Origin: AC-49 sp963766605
Lineage (GTDB): Bacteria; Actinomycetota; Thermoleophilia; Solirubrobacterales; Solirubrobacteraceae
Length of the DNA: 64,000 bases
Assembly: GCA_963766605.1 (NCBI GenBank)
Contig: CAVYAT010000005.1
Location: 186,001 to 250,000, forward strand
Direction: 5' to 3'
A program made the position numbers and the translations under genes. Of the stretch, positions 8,240 through 15,791 are shown in pieces; position 1 is the first letter of the stretch; every line of letters starts with the position of its first letter. The notes beneath the pieces are model-generated. The model made no database searches, had not been told where the DNA came from, and saw only the letters and a program-made list of their open reading frames with translations.

Positions 8240-8877
8240 GCGGCCTGCCCGACCTCGAGCTCGGCGGCGATGATCTCGATGTCCGACAGGTCCTGAGCGT
8301 AGAGGCGGTCGCGGATCAGCGAGATGCTGAAGGCGATCACACCGATGATCAGGCCGAGCACGGTGACGCTGAACGCGACCCGCAGGTTGTCGGTGAGCTC
8401 CTTGGTGTTGCCCTTGGCCAGCCCCGACAGTGCCGGTGCGAGCGGGATCAGCGTGCCCATCAGGCCGAGCGCGGGGCCGGCGCGGACCAGTAGCCGCGTC
8501 CGCTCGAGCTTGCGCATCGAGCCGAGGTCGAAGTCGGCCAGGCACTTGGCGACCCAGTTTGAGGACTCCGGCCCGGGGCCGAGGTGGTTGAGGATCCGCT
8601 CGATGGCCTGCCACATCGCGGTGCTCGACGCGACCGCGGCCAGGCGCCGAGCCGCCAGCCCGCGGTCGCCCTGGGCGATGGCGTCGCGCGCGGCACGGGC
8701 GGCGCTCTCGACCGCCGCCGGGCTGCGCCGACGACGCCGCACGAGCTCGACGATCAGCGCGCCGCTCTCGAACAGCACGAGGACGAGCGCGCAGATCGTC
8801 GCCACGATCACCGGGACTCGTAGGACGTTGGCGATGTGGAAGACGACATCCTCGACCGCGGCGAGGGGGAGGGTCAT
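8236..8877 (-). CDS. MotA/TolQ/ExbB-like proton channel protein
   Basis: 213 residues from the ATG at 8877, overlapping the PKD-protein stop by four bases. One hydrophobic span near residue 20 (VIVATICALVLVLFESGAL), a cytosolic helical region, then LLVRAGPALGLMGTLIPLAPAL and a last span in VTVLGLIIGVIAFSIS. The GPxLGLMGTLIP element is the hallmark of the MotA/TolQ/ExbB channel family. These proteins use the proton gradient to drive a partner at the cell surface. The organism is expected to have a single membrane, so the target is not an outer-membrane TonB receptor. The PKD protein and DUF2149 protein next to it are the obvious candidates. Confidence 0.85.
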   Translation of the reverse strand: MTLPLAAVEDVVFHIANVLRVPVIVATICALVLVLFESGALIVELVRRRRRSPAAVESAARAARDAIAQGDRGLAARRLAAVASSTAMWQAIERILNHLGPGPESSNWVAKCLADFDLGSMRKLERTRLLVRAGPALGLMGTLIPLAPALSGLAKGNTKELTDNLRVAFSVTVLGLIIGVIAFSISLIRDRLYAQDLSDIEIIAAELEVGQAA

Positions 8878-10355
8878 GAGGCGGCCAGCGACCGATAGCC
8901 GGCGCGGAGCTCGAGGGCGCGCAGCGCGCCGGCCGCCAGGGCGGCGAACAACGCAGCGCCGCCGAGCAGCCACCATCCCCAGCTCGCGGTGTGGTCATCG
9001 CGCGTGGCGCGGGCGGCGGGCAGCGCCGGCGCAGCGCTCGCCAGGGCGATCGCGCGCGCGCCGGGGTCGCTCAGGACAACGCCGATGAGGCCCGGCTGCC
9101 GAAGCGCAGCCGCCTTGGGGGTCGAGGCGTGCGAGCCAGACGGCGCCGGGCCGGGAGCGGCGACGTACGGCGGCACGGAGCCCGCGGTGTCACCGGCGGT
9201 CGGGGCGGTGCCGGTGCCGGTGGCGGTGGCGGACGAGCTGCTCTGCGTCGGGTCGCTCGCGGTCGGCTGGGTCGTGGTCGAGTGGGTCGTCGTCTTGTGC
9301 GTGCGCGTGTGTCCGGGGTGCGCGGCGGGTGTCGTGTGCCGGACGCATGGAGCGCCGCCGGCGGCGGTGTTGCAGGCGGTGACGACGATCTGCGGCGCGA
9401 CGGCCACGCCAGGTGTCGTCGTGCCGGCGTCGGCGCCGCCTGGGGTCGCGTCCGGCGGTCCCAGCCCCCCGCTGCCCGCGCTCACGGGCGGGGGCGGCTG
9501 CCCGGCGGGCGCTGGAGCCGGCGTGCCGGCCTGGATCGTCACCGGTGGCGACACGCCCGACGCGCCGCCGGCGTCGGTCACCGTCACGCGTGCGACCCAC
9601 GAGCCGGCGACGGTGTAGGAGTGGGAGGGGGACGCGAGGGTCGCGGCCGGACTGGCATCGCCGAAGTCCCAGGCGTAGGTCAGGCCGTTACGGTCGGTCG
9701 CCCCATTGAGCGTGACGCTCGGCGTGGAGAACGTCACCGGGGCACCGACGGTGGGGGTCGCGTCCGAGGCGGCCGGCGGGCCGACGGCGAGCACGTCTCC
9801 CGCGTAGTCGAAGGCCACGTTGAGGTCCTCGCCGATCGCCGTGTAGACCTCGTTGTCGCCGTTGTCGTCGCCGGGGGCGCGCATCGGCCGGATGAAGTCG
9901 AAGCCGTCGGCGCCGCGGGACTGGACGATCGCGAGCTTGGGGGCGCCGGTCGGGTCGCCGAAGAAGCCGTCGGCGACCTCGGTGCCGCTCAGCAACGAGG
10001 TGTTCGAAGGTGCCGCGCCGAAGGCCGCGGCGGCCGCAGTCGTCACCGTCGCCTGGGTGACCTGCGGAGGCACCAGCCCGGCGAGCTGGGCCACGCCACC
10101 GATGCTCAACCCGCTCTGGTTGCCCGATGCCTTCGGCGCGCTGGTCGCCGGCATGAACGTCATGAACTGTCTGACGTCGGCGCGCGCGCGGACGGTCGCC
10201 TCGGGGATCGACACGGTCTCGGTGCCGTTGGCGGCGTGAACGGTGACCGCGACGGCGCCGCTGCTCGCCGCGGCCGCAGTGGCCGCCATGCCCAGTGCCG
10301 CTGCGCTCGCCAGCGCAACGAGGATCGGCGTCCATGAGCGCGGCGCGATGGTCAC
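8874..10355 (-). CDS. PKD-domain surface protein with C-terminal anchor
   Basis: 493 residues from a GTG at 10355. It has an N-terminal signal peptide ending near AAAASSGA, a beta-rich domain of about 170 residues that I cannot place, a PKD domain near residues 205-280 (TYAWDFGDASP and SHSYTVAGSWVARVTVTD), a Pro/Thr/Gly/Ser-rich linker of about 130 residues with THS/TTQ repeats, and a C-terminal hydrophobic span (WWLLGGAALFAALAAGAL) with a short basic tail. This is the build of a wall-spanning protein anchored at the membrane. The gene overlaps the ExbB-like gene, so the external protein, channel and DUF2149 subunit are made together. Confidence 0.8.
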   Translation of the reverse strand: MTIAPRSWTPILVALASAAALGMAATAAAASSGAVAVTVHAANGTETVSIPEATVRARADVRQFMTFMPATSAPKASGNQSGLSIGGVAQLAGLVPPQVTQATVTTAAAAAFGAAPSNTSLLSGTEVADGFFGDPTGAPKLAIVQSRGADGFDFIRPMRAPGDDNGDNEVYTAIGEDLNVAFDYAGDVLAVGPPAASDATPTVGAPVTFSTPSVTLNGATDRNGLTYAWDFGDASPAATLASPSHSYTVAGSWVARVTVTDAGGASGVSPPVTIQAGTPAPAPAGQPPPPVSAGSGGLGPPDATPGGADAGTTTPGVAVAPQIVVTACNTAAGGAPCVRHTTPAAHPGHTRTHKTTTHSTTTQPTASDPTQSSSSATATGTGTAPTAGDTAGSVPPYVAAPGPAPSGSHASTPKAAALRQPGLIGVVLSDPGARAIALASAAPALPAARATRDDHTASWGWWLLGGAALFAALAAGALRALELRAGYRSLAAS

Positions 10356-10376
10356 AACGGGCTAAGCGTAGACGGC

Positions 10377-10407
10377 CCCGCTGCCTGCGCAACGCCCAGG
10401 CAGCGGG
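10377..10407 (-). terminator. Intra-operon hairpin after the binding-protein gene
   Basis: A perfect 11-bp inverted repeat (CCCGCTGCCTG / CAGGCAGCGGG, 9-base loop) lies in the 71-base gap between the tungstate-binding protein gene and the PKD gene. There is no T tract after it on the minus strand. Such hairpins often protect the 3' end of a highly expressed binding-protein message or partly stop transcription, giving more binding protein than transporter. The function is inferred. Confidence 0.6.
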
Positions 10408-10426
10408 ATCCGTCCACCCCCGCGCC

Positions 10427-12133
10427 TCAGCCGACCGACACCGTCGTCGTCTGCGTGTGCCTGGTCCCGCCCTTGGGCGAGAACGTCACGGTGATCGTGA
10501 CCGTGAGACGGTGGTGATGCTTGAGCCCGAGCTTCGCCGCGGCGCTCGGCTTGATCGTCTCACTCAGTGTTCCCGCTCGGGTCAGCGTCTTCGAGATCGA
10601 CTTCGCGAACGTCACCTTCCTGCCCTTCACGCGGGTGCTCAACGTGACCGTGACCTTGCCCGCGCCGGGGAAGGCGAGCGAGAGCCTCAGCGAGCCGGTG
10701 CTTGCACCGAGCAGCTTCGTGAAGCTGAACGTGTGGGACACCGGCGCCGGTGTCGTCGGCGCCGGCGGGGGAGCCGGTGCGGTCACCGTTGTCGTCGTGG
10801 TCGGTGGCGGCGGCGCCGGCGGTCCGGGGTCGAGGTTGACGAGCCCGCTCTGGGCTCCGAGCTGTGCCGTGTCGTTGGCGGAGAAGATCGACGCCAGCGC
10901 CGTGCTGATGAACCGGTCGGTATGCAGCCGGAAGACCGTCGTCGTGTCCGGCATGGCCGGCGAGAACGTGACCGAGCCAGTGGCGTCGGTCGTCTGCGGC
11001 GCGCCGACGTTGGTGAAGCTGCCGGCCGCGCCGGTCGGCGACTCCTGAAGCTGCACCGGCATGCCGGCGATCCCGGTCGGGATCGGCGGCGCGTAGGCCA
11101 GCGTCGCCGTGATCGGCACCGTCGCGCCGGCCGCGGCGTGGGTCGGGATCGACGAGGCGGTGACCTCGGGGAACGCATCAGGGAACACCGACACCTGGCC
11201 GTTGCCCGGATAGTTCAGCAATGCCTGCTGGAAGCCCGGTGAGGTCAGGTAGTTGAGGAACTTCTCCGCCACGGCCTTGTTCGTCGACGTGCTGACGATG
11301 TAGGCGTGGAATGGGTTGGTCAGCTCGCTCGCGCCGCCGAGGGCCGTCGGCGAGTTGTTCTGGCTGACGATCTCGAGGTTGTTCGTGTGGCCGAGGCTCT
11401 GCTCCTTGAGGTACGTGCCGCGGTCGACCATCGTGTAGCAGCCGCCGTTGGGGAAACCGGGGTCGCCGCCGGCGGTGTTGACGCAGTTGTTGGTCGCGTC
11501 GAGGTTGTCGCCCTGGCCGAGGCCTGTTTCGGTGTACCACGCCGGGATCGCGCCACCGTCGGTCACGGCCGGGACATCGTGCCCGGCGCTGATCACGGTC
11601 TTGGGGGGCGTGCCCGGTGCCGTCTGGGCCCAGATCGCCTGCTCGGCGGTGTTGGTGCCCGACGCGTCGTTGCGGGAGACGAACGTCGCGTGGCCGGCGA
11701 TGCCGGCGGCCCCGATCGCCTGGTAGGCGCCGACCGCGTCGTGCGGGAAGTTGGCAAGCACGCCCGCCGGATCGGTCTTCGGACCGACGATGACGTAGTC
11801 GTTGAAGAAGATCGCGCGGCCGAGCGGTTCGGCCGAGAATCCGAGGTTCACCCAGGCGGCTTCCGAGGAGGCCGAGTGCACGAGGACCGCGTCGACGTGG
11901 TTGGCCGCGACCTTTGCGTCGTTGAGCGCGGCGCCCGTGCCCTCCGCCTTGTAGGTGAATGAATCGGCCGGGTCGAAGGCTGCGAAGCCCGGCGTGATGA
12001 CGTCGCTGAGCAGCCCTGAGTCGGTGACGTCGGTCGTGCCGTAGACGGTCAGTACGACGGCGTGGGCCGATGCTGCCGGGAGGCAGGCGATCGTGGCGAT
12101 GGCGGCGAACAGCGAGAGCTTCCTGCGTGACAC
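10427..12133 (-). CDS. tupA: Tungstate-binding protein, TupA-like, with C-terminal extension
   Basis: 568 residues from a GTG at 12133 with a GAGGAG site 9 bases upstream. After a signal peptide (AAIATIACLPAASAHA), residues 25-300 are a PBP-like_2 domain of the TupA/WtpA type: RAIFFNDYVIVGPKTDPAG and FVSRNDASGTNTAEQ are the characteristic anion-site segments, and HAYIVSTSTNKAVAEKFLNYL is the family's last helix. It is longer than usual TupA (about 270 residues): an Ig-like section, a Pro/Thr stretch, and a basic beta-rich C-terminal domain (FPGAGKVTVTL, KSISKTLTRAG). That tail has the look of cell-surface modules in this window, so the protein may be wall-bound. Gene is first in the operon. 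Confidence 0.85.
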   Translation of the reverse strand: MSRRKLSLFAAIATIACLPAASAHAVVLTVYGTTDVTDSGLLSDVITPGFAAFDPADSFTYKAEGTGAALNDAKVAANHVDAVLVHSASSEAAWVNLGFSAEPLGRAIFFNDYVIVGPKTDPAGVLANFPHDAVGAYQAIGAAGIAGHATFVSRNDASGTNTAEQAIWAQTAPGTPPKTVISAGHDVPAVTDGGAIPAWYTETGLGQGDNLDATNNCVNTAGGDPGFPNGGCYTMVDRGTYLKEQSLGHTNNLEIVSQNNSPTALGGASELTNPFHAYIVSTSTNKAVAEKFLNYLTSPGFQQALLNYPGNGQVSVFPDAFPEVTASSIPTHAAAGATVPITATLAYAPPIPTGIAGMPVQLQESPTGAAGSFTNVGAPQTTDATGSVTFSPAMPDTTTVFRLHTDRFISTALASIFSANDTAQLGAQSGLVNLDPGPPAPPPPTTTTTVTAPAPPPAPTTPAPVSHTFSFTKLLGASTGSLRLSLAFPGAGKVTVTLSTRVKGRKVTFAKSISKTLTRAGTLSETIKPSAAAKLGLKHHHRLTVTITVTFSPKGGTRHTQTTTVSVG

Positions 12134-12171
12134 GGGCGATTCTCCTCGGGACCGGGTTCGAACTGAGGCAG

Positions 12172-12200
12172 GCTATCAGCAGTTATCTAGGTTTTGTCTA
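12172..12200 (-). promoter_or_regulatory. Putative promoter of the tungstate operon, with CTAG repeat
   Basis: Read on the minus strand, TAGACA at 12200-12195 and GATAGC at 12177-12172 are 17 bases apart, upstream of the tupA ribosome binding site. The -10 match is weak. An AT-rich direct repeat TCTAG-N6-TCTAG (12186-12201) overlaps it and could be an operator. It lies across the stop codon of pcm. Confidence 0.4.
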
Positions 12201-12770
12201 GTTACCGACGAGCGGCACGAAACGCACCCGCTCGTGCGCGTAGCGCTCGAATTCCCCGCTGCGCAGCCGCTCGCTCGTGACCAGCCGCTCCCGGCGCCCC
12301 GCGAGCGGCGCGACAAGCCGGCCGCCCGGGCCGAGCTGTTCCTCGAGCGCGATCAGGGTCGCGGCCGGGCTCGCCGCGGTCACGCTGATCGCGTCGAACG
12401 GCGCCCGGTCGGTAAGCCCAGAGGAGCCGTCGCCGACGACGAGCGTCACGTTGGTCACGCCGGCGGCGCGCAGCGCCTGCGCCGCCGCGGCGCTGAGTGA
12501 CTCGTGGCGCTCGACGCTCCATACGTGCGCGCACAGGCGCGCGAGCACCGCGGCGTGATAGCCCGAGCCGGTACCGACCTCGAGCACCCGGTCGGTCGGT
12601 TGGAGGTCCAGCAGCTCGCACATCCGCGCCACGACGAGCGGCTGGGAGATCGTCTGGCCGCACGCGATCGGCAGCGCGATGTTCTCGTAGGCCCGCGACT
12701 GCTCGTCGGCGGCGACGAACAGCTCCCGGGGGACCGCCTCGATGGCGCGCAGGACCCGCTCGTCGGACAC
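12198..12770 (-). CDS. pcm: Protein-L-isoaspartate O-methyltransferase
   Basis: 190 residues from a GTG at 12770. The PIMT markers are present: AIEAVPRELFV, the conserved GQTISQP segment, SAM-binding motif VLEVGTGSGYHAAVLA and GGRLVAPL. It repairs isoaspartyl residues in aged proteins using SAM, in the cytosol. The family usually has about 15 more N-terminal residues; the frame is open upstream but without a normal start, so an unusual start is possible. It precedes the tungstate operon on the same strand. Confidence 0.9.
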   Translation of the reverse strand: MSDERVLRAIEAVPRELFVAADEQSRAYENIALPIACGQTISQPLVVARMCELLDLQPTDRVLEVGTGSGYHAAVLARLCAHVWSVERHESLSAAAAQALRAAGVTNVTLVVGDGSSGLTDRAPFDAISVTAASPAATLIALEEQLGPGGRLVAPLAGRRERLVTSERLRSGEFERYAHERVRFVPLVGN

Positions 12771-12884
12771 CGCCTGCGACAGCTCGTCGATCAGCGTTTG
12801 CGGGGCAGCTATCCGGACACCGTAGTACGGCGTGGGCGACTCATAAAGGAGTCACATAGTCCGGCGTCGAAACAGACGGCGCCC

Positions 12885-13772
12885 ATGAAGAGAGCAGCGA
12901 CCACCACGCGCCCACCGCATGAGGCGAGTGGGCACCAGACCCTTTCGGCGTACATCCAGGCGCGGTTCGACGAGTTCTCGCGCTCACAGAAGGACGTCGC
13001 CCAATACATCGTCGACCACCTCGACGAGGTCGCCTTCCAGACCGCCGAGGAGCTGGCCCGGCGTGCGAACACGTCGAGCTCGACCGTCGTGCGCTTCAGT
13101 CAGGCGCTCGGCTTCGAGGGCTTCCCCGAGCTTCAGAGCTCGGCGCGCGAGGAATACCGCCGCCGGGTCGCCAACGGCTCGGCTTCCAACGGCCATGCCG
13201 GGGGCGAGATCGCGCCGCTGTTCTCGCTCGACCAGAACGAGTTCGAGACGGCGCTGGCCGCCGACCACGTCAACGTCGAGGAGACCGCGCGCAAGGTGTC
13301 GCGGTCCGACGTCGAGGCGGTGATCGACGCGATCGTGGACGCCGACCGGATCCTGATCGCCGGCACCGACCAGATGGCGTTCTTCGCCTCCTACCTTCGT
13401 CACCTGCTGATGCTGCTCGACCTGCGCGCGGAGACCGTCGCCTCGCCATCGCAGGAGGCGCTGAGCCGGCTCGGGCGCGTCGATGACCAGACGCTCGTCA
13501 TCGGGCTGTCGGCCGGACGCCCGCATCCGCTCGTCGTGCGTGCGATGAAGCTCGCACGCCACCGCAAGGCGCGCACCGTCGCGATCACCGACGCGACGCT
13601 GTCGGAGATCGCCAAGCTCGCCCAGATCAAGCTCTACTACTCGTCCAACAGCTCGGGCTACGTGCGCTCACACACCGCGCTGCTGGCGATGATCCAGGCA
13701 CTTGCGTGCGGGGTGTACAGCCGCGACGCCGAGTCTTATGCGGATCGCATCAAAGCGTTCCGGTTGAAGTAG
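12885..13772 (+). CDS. MurR/RpiR-family transcriptional regulator
   Basis: 295 residues from the ATG at 12885. The N-terminal HTH_6 region (LSAYIQARFDEFSRSQKDVA, then ELARRANTSSSTVVRFSQAL, GFPELQ) is followed by a SIS sugar-phosphate-binding domain (DRILIAGTDQMAFFASYLRHL; LVIGLSAGRPHPLVVRAMKLA; TVAITDATLSEIA). Such regulators sense phosphosugars and usually control neighbouring sugar genes. rpiB lies downstream beyond the pdx remnants, a possible target. It starts within a divergent region shared with pcm. Confidence 0.9.
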   Translation: MKRAATTTRPPHEASGHQTLSAYIQARFDEFSRSQKDVAQYIVDHLDEVAFQTAEELARRANTSSSTVVRFSQALGFEGFPELQSSAREEYRRRVANGSASNGHAGGEIAPLFSLDQNEFETALAADHVNVEETARKVSRSDVEAVIDAIVDADRILIAGTDQMAFFASYLRHLLMLLDLRAETVASPSQEALSRLGRVDDQTLVIGLSAGRPHPLVVRAMKLARHRKARTVAITDATLSEIAKLAQIKLYYSSNSSGYVRSHTALLAMIQALACGVYSRDAESYADRIKAFRLK

Positions 13773-13806
13773 CGCCAGCGTTCGCGCCGCCTATGATGGG
13801 TGGCAC

Positions 13807-14692
13807 ATGCGTGACGAAGCGACATTCCGCGTCAAGGCCGGCCTGGCCGAGATGCTCAAGGGCGGCGTCATCATGGACGTCGTCGACGCCGACCAGGCGC
13901 TGATCGCCCAGGAGGCGGGCGCGTCGGCGGTGATGGCGCTCGAGCGCGTCCCGGCGGACATCCGCCGCGACGGCGGCGTCGCGCGAATGAGCGACCCGCT
14001 GATGATCAAGGGCATCCAGGAGGCGGTGACGATCCCGGTCATGGCCAAGGCCCGCATCGGCCACTTCGCCGAGGCTCAGGTGCTCGAGGCGCTCGAGGTC
14101 GACTACATCGACGAGTCCGAGGTCCTGACGCCCGCCGACGAGGCCCACCACATCGACAAGTGGGCGTTCAGGGTCCCGTTCGTGTGCGGCGCGACGAACC
14201 TCGGCGAGGCGCTGCGGCGCATCGGCGAGGGCGCGGCGATGATCCGCTCCAAGGGCGAGGCCGGAACCGGCGACATCGTCGAGGCGGTCCGCCACCTGCG
14301 CTCGATCACCGGCGCGATCAGGCGCCTGCAGACGCTCAGCGACATGGAGCTGGCGACCGCGGCCAAGGAGCTGCAGTCGCCGCTGGATCTCGTGCGCGAG
14401 GTCGCGCGAGATCGGCGCGCTGCCGGTGCCGATGTTCTGCGCCGGCGGCATCGCGACGCCGGCCGACGCGTCGCTGGTCATGCAGCTCGGCGCGCAGGCG
14501 GTGTTCGTCGGCTCGGGGATCTTCAAGTCCGAGGATCCGCCGGCCCGTGCGCGCGCGATCGTCGAGGCGACGACGCACTTCGCTGACCCGCAGCGTGTCG
14601 CCAAGGCGTCCGAGGGCCTTGGCACCCCGATGGTCTCGCTCGAGTCGCGCAAGCTCGCCGAGGGCGAGCTGCTGGCCGGCCGCGGCTGGTAG
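13807..14692 (+). pseudogene. pdxS: pdxS, PLP synthase synthase subunit, frameshifted
   Basis: The reading frame starting at the ATG at 13807 matches PdxS over about 200 residues (AEMLKGGVIMDVVDADQA, PADIRRDGGVARMSDP, PVMAKARIGHF, VDYIDESEVLTPAD). After EVA the frame shifts by one base: the rest of the protein (MFCAGGIATPADASLVMQLG, FVGSGIFKSEDPPARA, ending GELLAGRGW) continues in the next frame to 14692. One extra C at about 14407 explains it. With that base removed the product is about 294 residues, the normal length. PdxS makes pyridoxal 5'-phosphate from ribose 5-phosphate, glyceraldehyde 3-phosphate and ammonia from PdxT. Real decay, or a local sequence error. Confidence 0.85.
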
Positions 14693-14695
14693 ACC

Positions 14696-15258
14696 GTGGC
14701 CCCGCGGATCGGCGTCCTGGCGCATCCAGGGCGGCTTCGATGCGCACGTGCGGATGCTGCGCGGGCTCGGCGCCGACGCGTCGCGAGGTCCGCACCCCGC
14801 GCGAGCTGGACGGCCTTGATGGGCTGGTGCTGCCGGGCGGCGAGTCGACGACGATGATGCTGGCGATCGAGCTCGCGACGCCCTCGAGCAGCCGCTGCGC
14901 GACTTCTGTGCCTCCGGCCGGCCGGTGTTCGGGACGTGCGCAGGGCTGATCATGCTGGACGCCGATCACCTCGGCGTGCTGGAGGCTCGCGTGCGAACGC
15001 AACGCGTTCGGGCGTCAGAGTCACTCGTTCGAGACCGACCTCGAGATCACCGGCCTTGACCGCGGGCCGCTGCGCGCGATCTTCATCCGCGCGCCGTGGA
15101 TCGCGTCGCACGACGGTGCCGTCGAGGTTCTGGCCTCGGTCGACGGCCACCCGGTCGCCGCGCGCCAGGACCATGTCCTGGCCACCGCGTTTCACCCCGA
15201 GCTCGGCGAGGACGCGCGCCTGCACGAGCTGTGGCTGCGTGGGCTGCAAAACCGTTGA
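14696..15258 (+). pseudogene. pdxT: pdxT, PLP synthase glutaminase subunit, frameshifted four times
   Basis: The glutaminase partner of PdxS is recognisable but split over three frames. In order: APRIGVLA in frame 2, IQGGFDAHVRMLRGLGADA in frame 3, REVRTPRELDGLDGLVLPGG and STTMMLAIE in frame 1, then LEQPLRDFCASGRPVFGTCA in frame 3 (catalytic Cys in GTCAG), and finally ERNAFGRQSHSFETDLEI to the end in frame 1. Frame changes fall near 14723, 14781, 14872-14880 and 14994. The catalytic triad His-Glu is retained in AFHPELGED. The starting GTG lies four bases after the pdxS stop. All changes are insertions of one base, or of two (equivalently a one-base loss). Confidence 0.8.
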
Positions 15259-15279
15259 CAGTCAACGTTTTCGCAGCCC
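15241..15279 (+). terminator. Long hairpin over the pdxT stop codon
   Basis: GGGCTGC at 15241-15247 pairs with GCAGCCC at 15273-15279; inside, AAAAC-C-GTTGA pairs with TCAACGTTTT around a CAG loop. Together about 17 base pairs with one or two bulges. The core CGTTGA-CAG-TCAACG (15253-15267) is a perfect palindrome. It spans the pdxT stop and ends 67 bases before rpiB, so it most likely ends the pdx transcript, or the core is an operator for rpiB. Confidence 0.65.
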
Positions 15280-15345
15280 GCGACTCGAAACTGGGTTGGC
15301 GCTCGGGCGGTGGCGCGGGCTCTGGCGCCGCTAGCATCGACAGCG

Positions 15346-15783
15346 ATGCGGATCGCCGTCTCCTCCGACGAACGCACCGGCGTCGCGGGCGCGCTCGTGG
15401 ATGCGCTGAGCGCGCGCGGGCATGCGATCACCGCGCACGGCGCACTCGCCGCCGGAGACCGGACCGACTGGGCCTGGAGCGCCGAGGCGGCGGCGCGCGA
15501 GGTCGCCGACGGCGACGCCGACCAGGCGGTCGTGTGCTGCTGGACCGGCACCGGGGCGTCGATCGCCGCCAACAAGGTCGCCGGAATCCGCGCGGCGCTG
15601 TGCGGCGACGCCCAGACCGCTGACGGCGCGCGGCGCTTCAACGACGCCAACGTCCTGGCGCTGAGCCTGCGCACGACGTCGGAGGCCCAGCTCCTGGAGA
15701 TCCTCGACGCGTGGTTCGCGGCGGCGCCGAGCAATGACGCTGACGACGCCGCCAACATCGCCCACGTGGACGAGATCCGCTGA
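15346..15783 (+). CDS. rpiB: RpiB/LacA/LacB sugar-phosphate isomerase
   Basis: 145 residues from the ATG at 15346. It carries the RpiB pattern MRIAVSSDERTGVAGALVDA, an active-site cysteine segment (VVCCWTGTGASIAANKVAGI) and NDANVLALSLRTTS. The family interconverts ribulose 5-phosphate and ribose 5-phosphate, or related sugar phosphates. The Cys-Cys-x-T-G-T-G loop and the ANKV-x-GIRA motif are intact. The upstream RpiR-type regulator and the pdxS substrate (ribose 5-phosphate) fit the location. Confidence 0.85.
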   Translation: MRIAVSSDERTGVAGALVDALSARGHAITAHGALAAGDRTDWAWSAEAAAREVADGDADQAVVCCWTGTGASIAANKVAGIRAALCGDAQTADGARRFNDANVLALSLRTTSEAQLLEILDAWFAAAPSNDADDAANIAHVDEIR

Positions 15784-15791
15784 CGGCCGAG

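Noticed and set aside
12134..12197. A Moco/Tuco riboswitch before tupA
   Set aside because: Only about 30 bases lie between the putative transcript start and the start codon, far too short for the aptamer.
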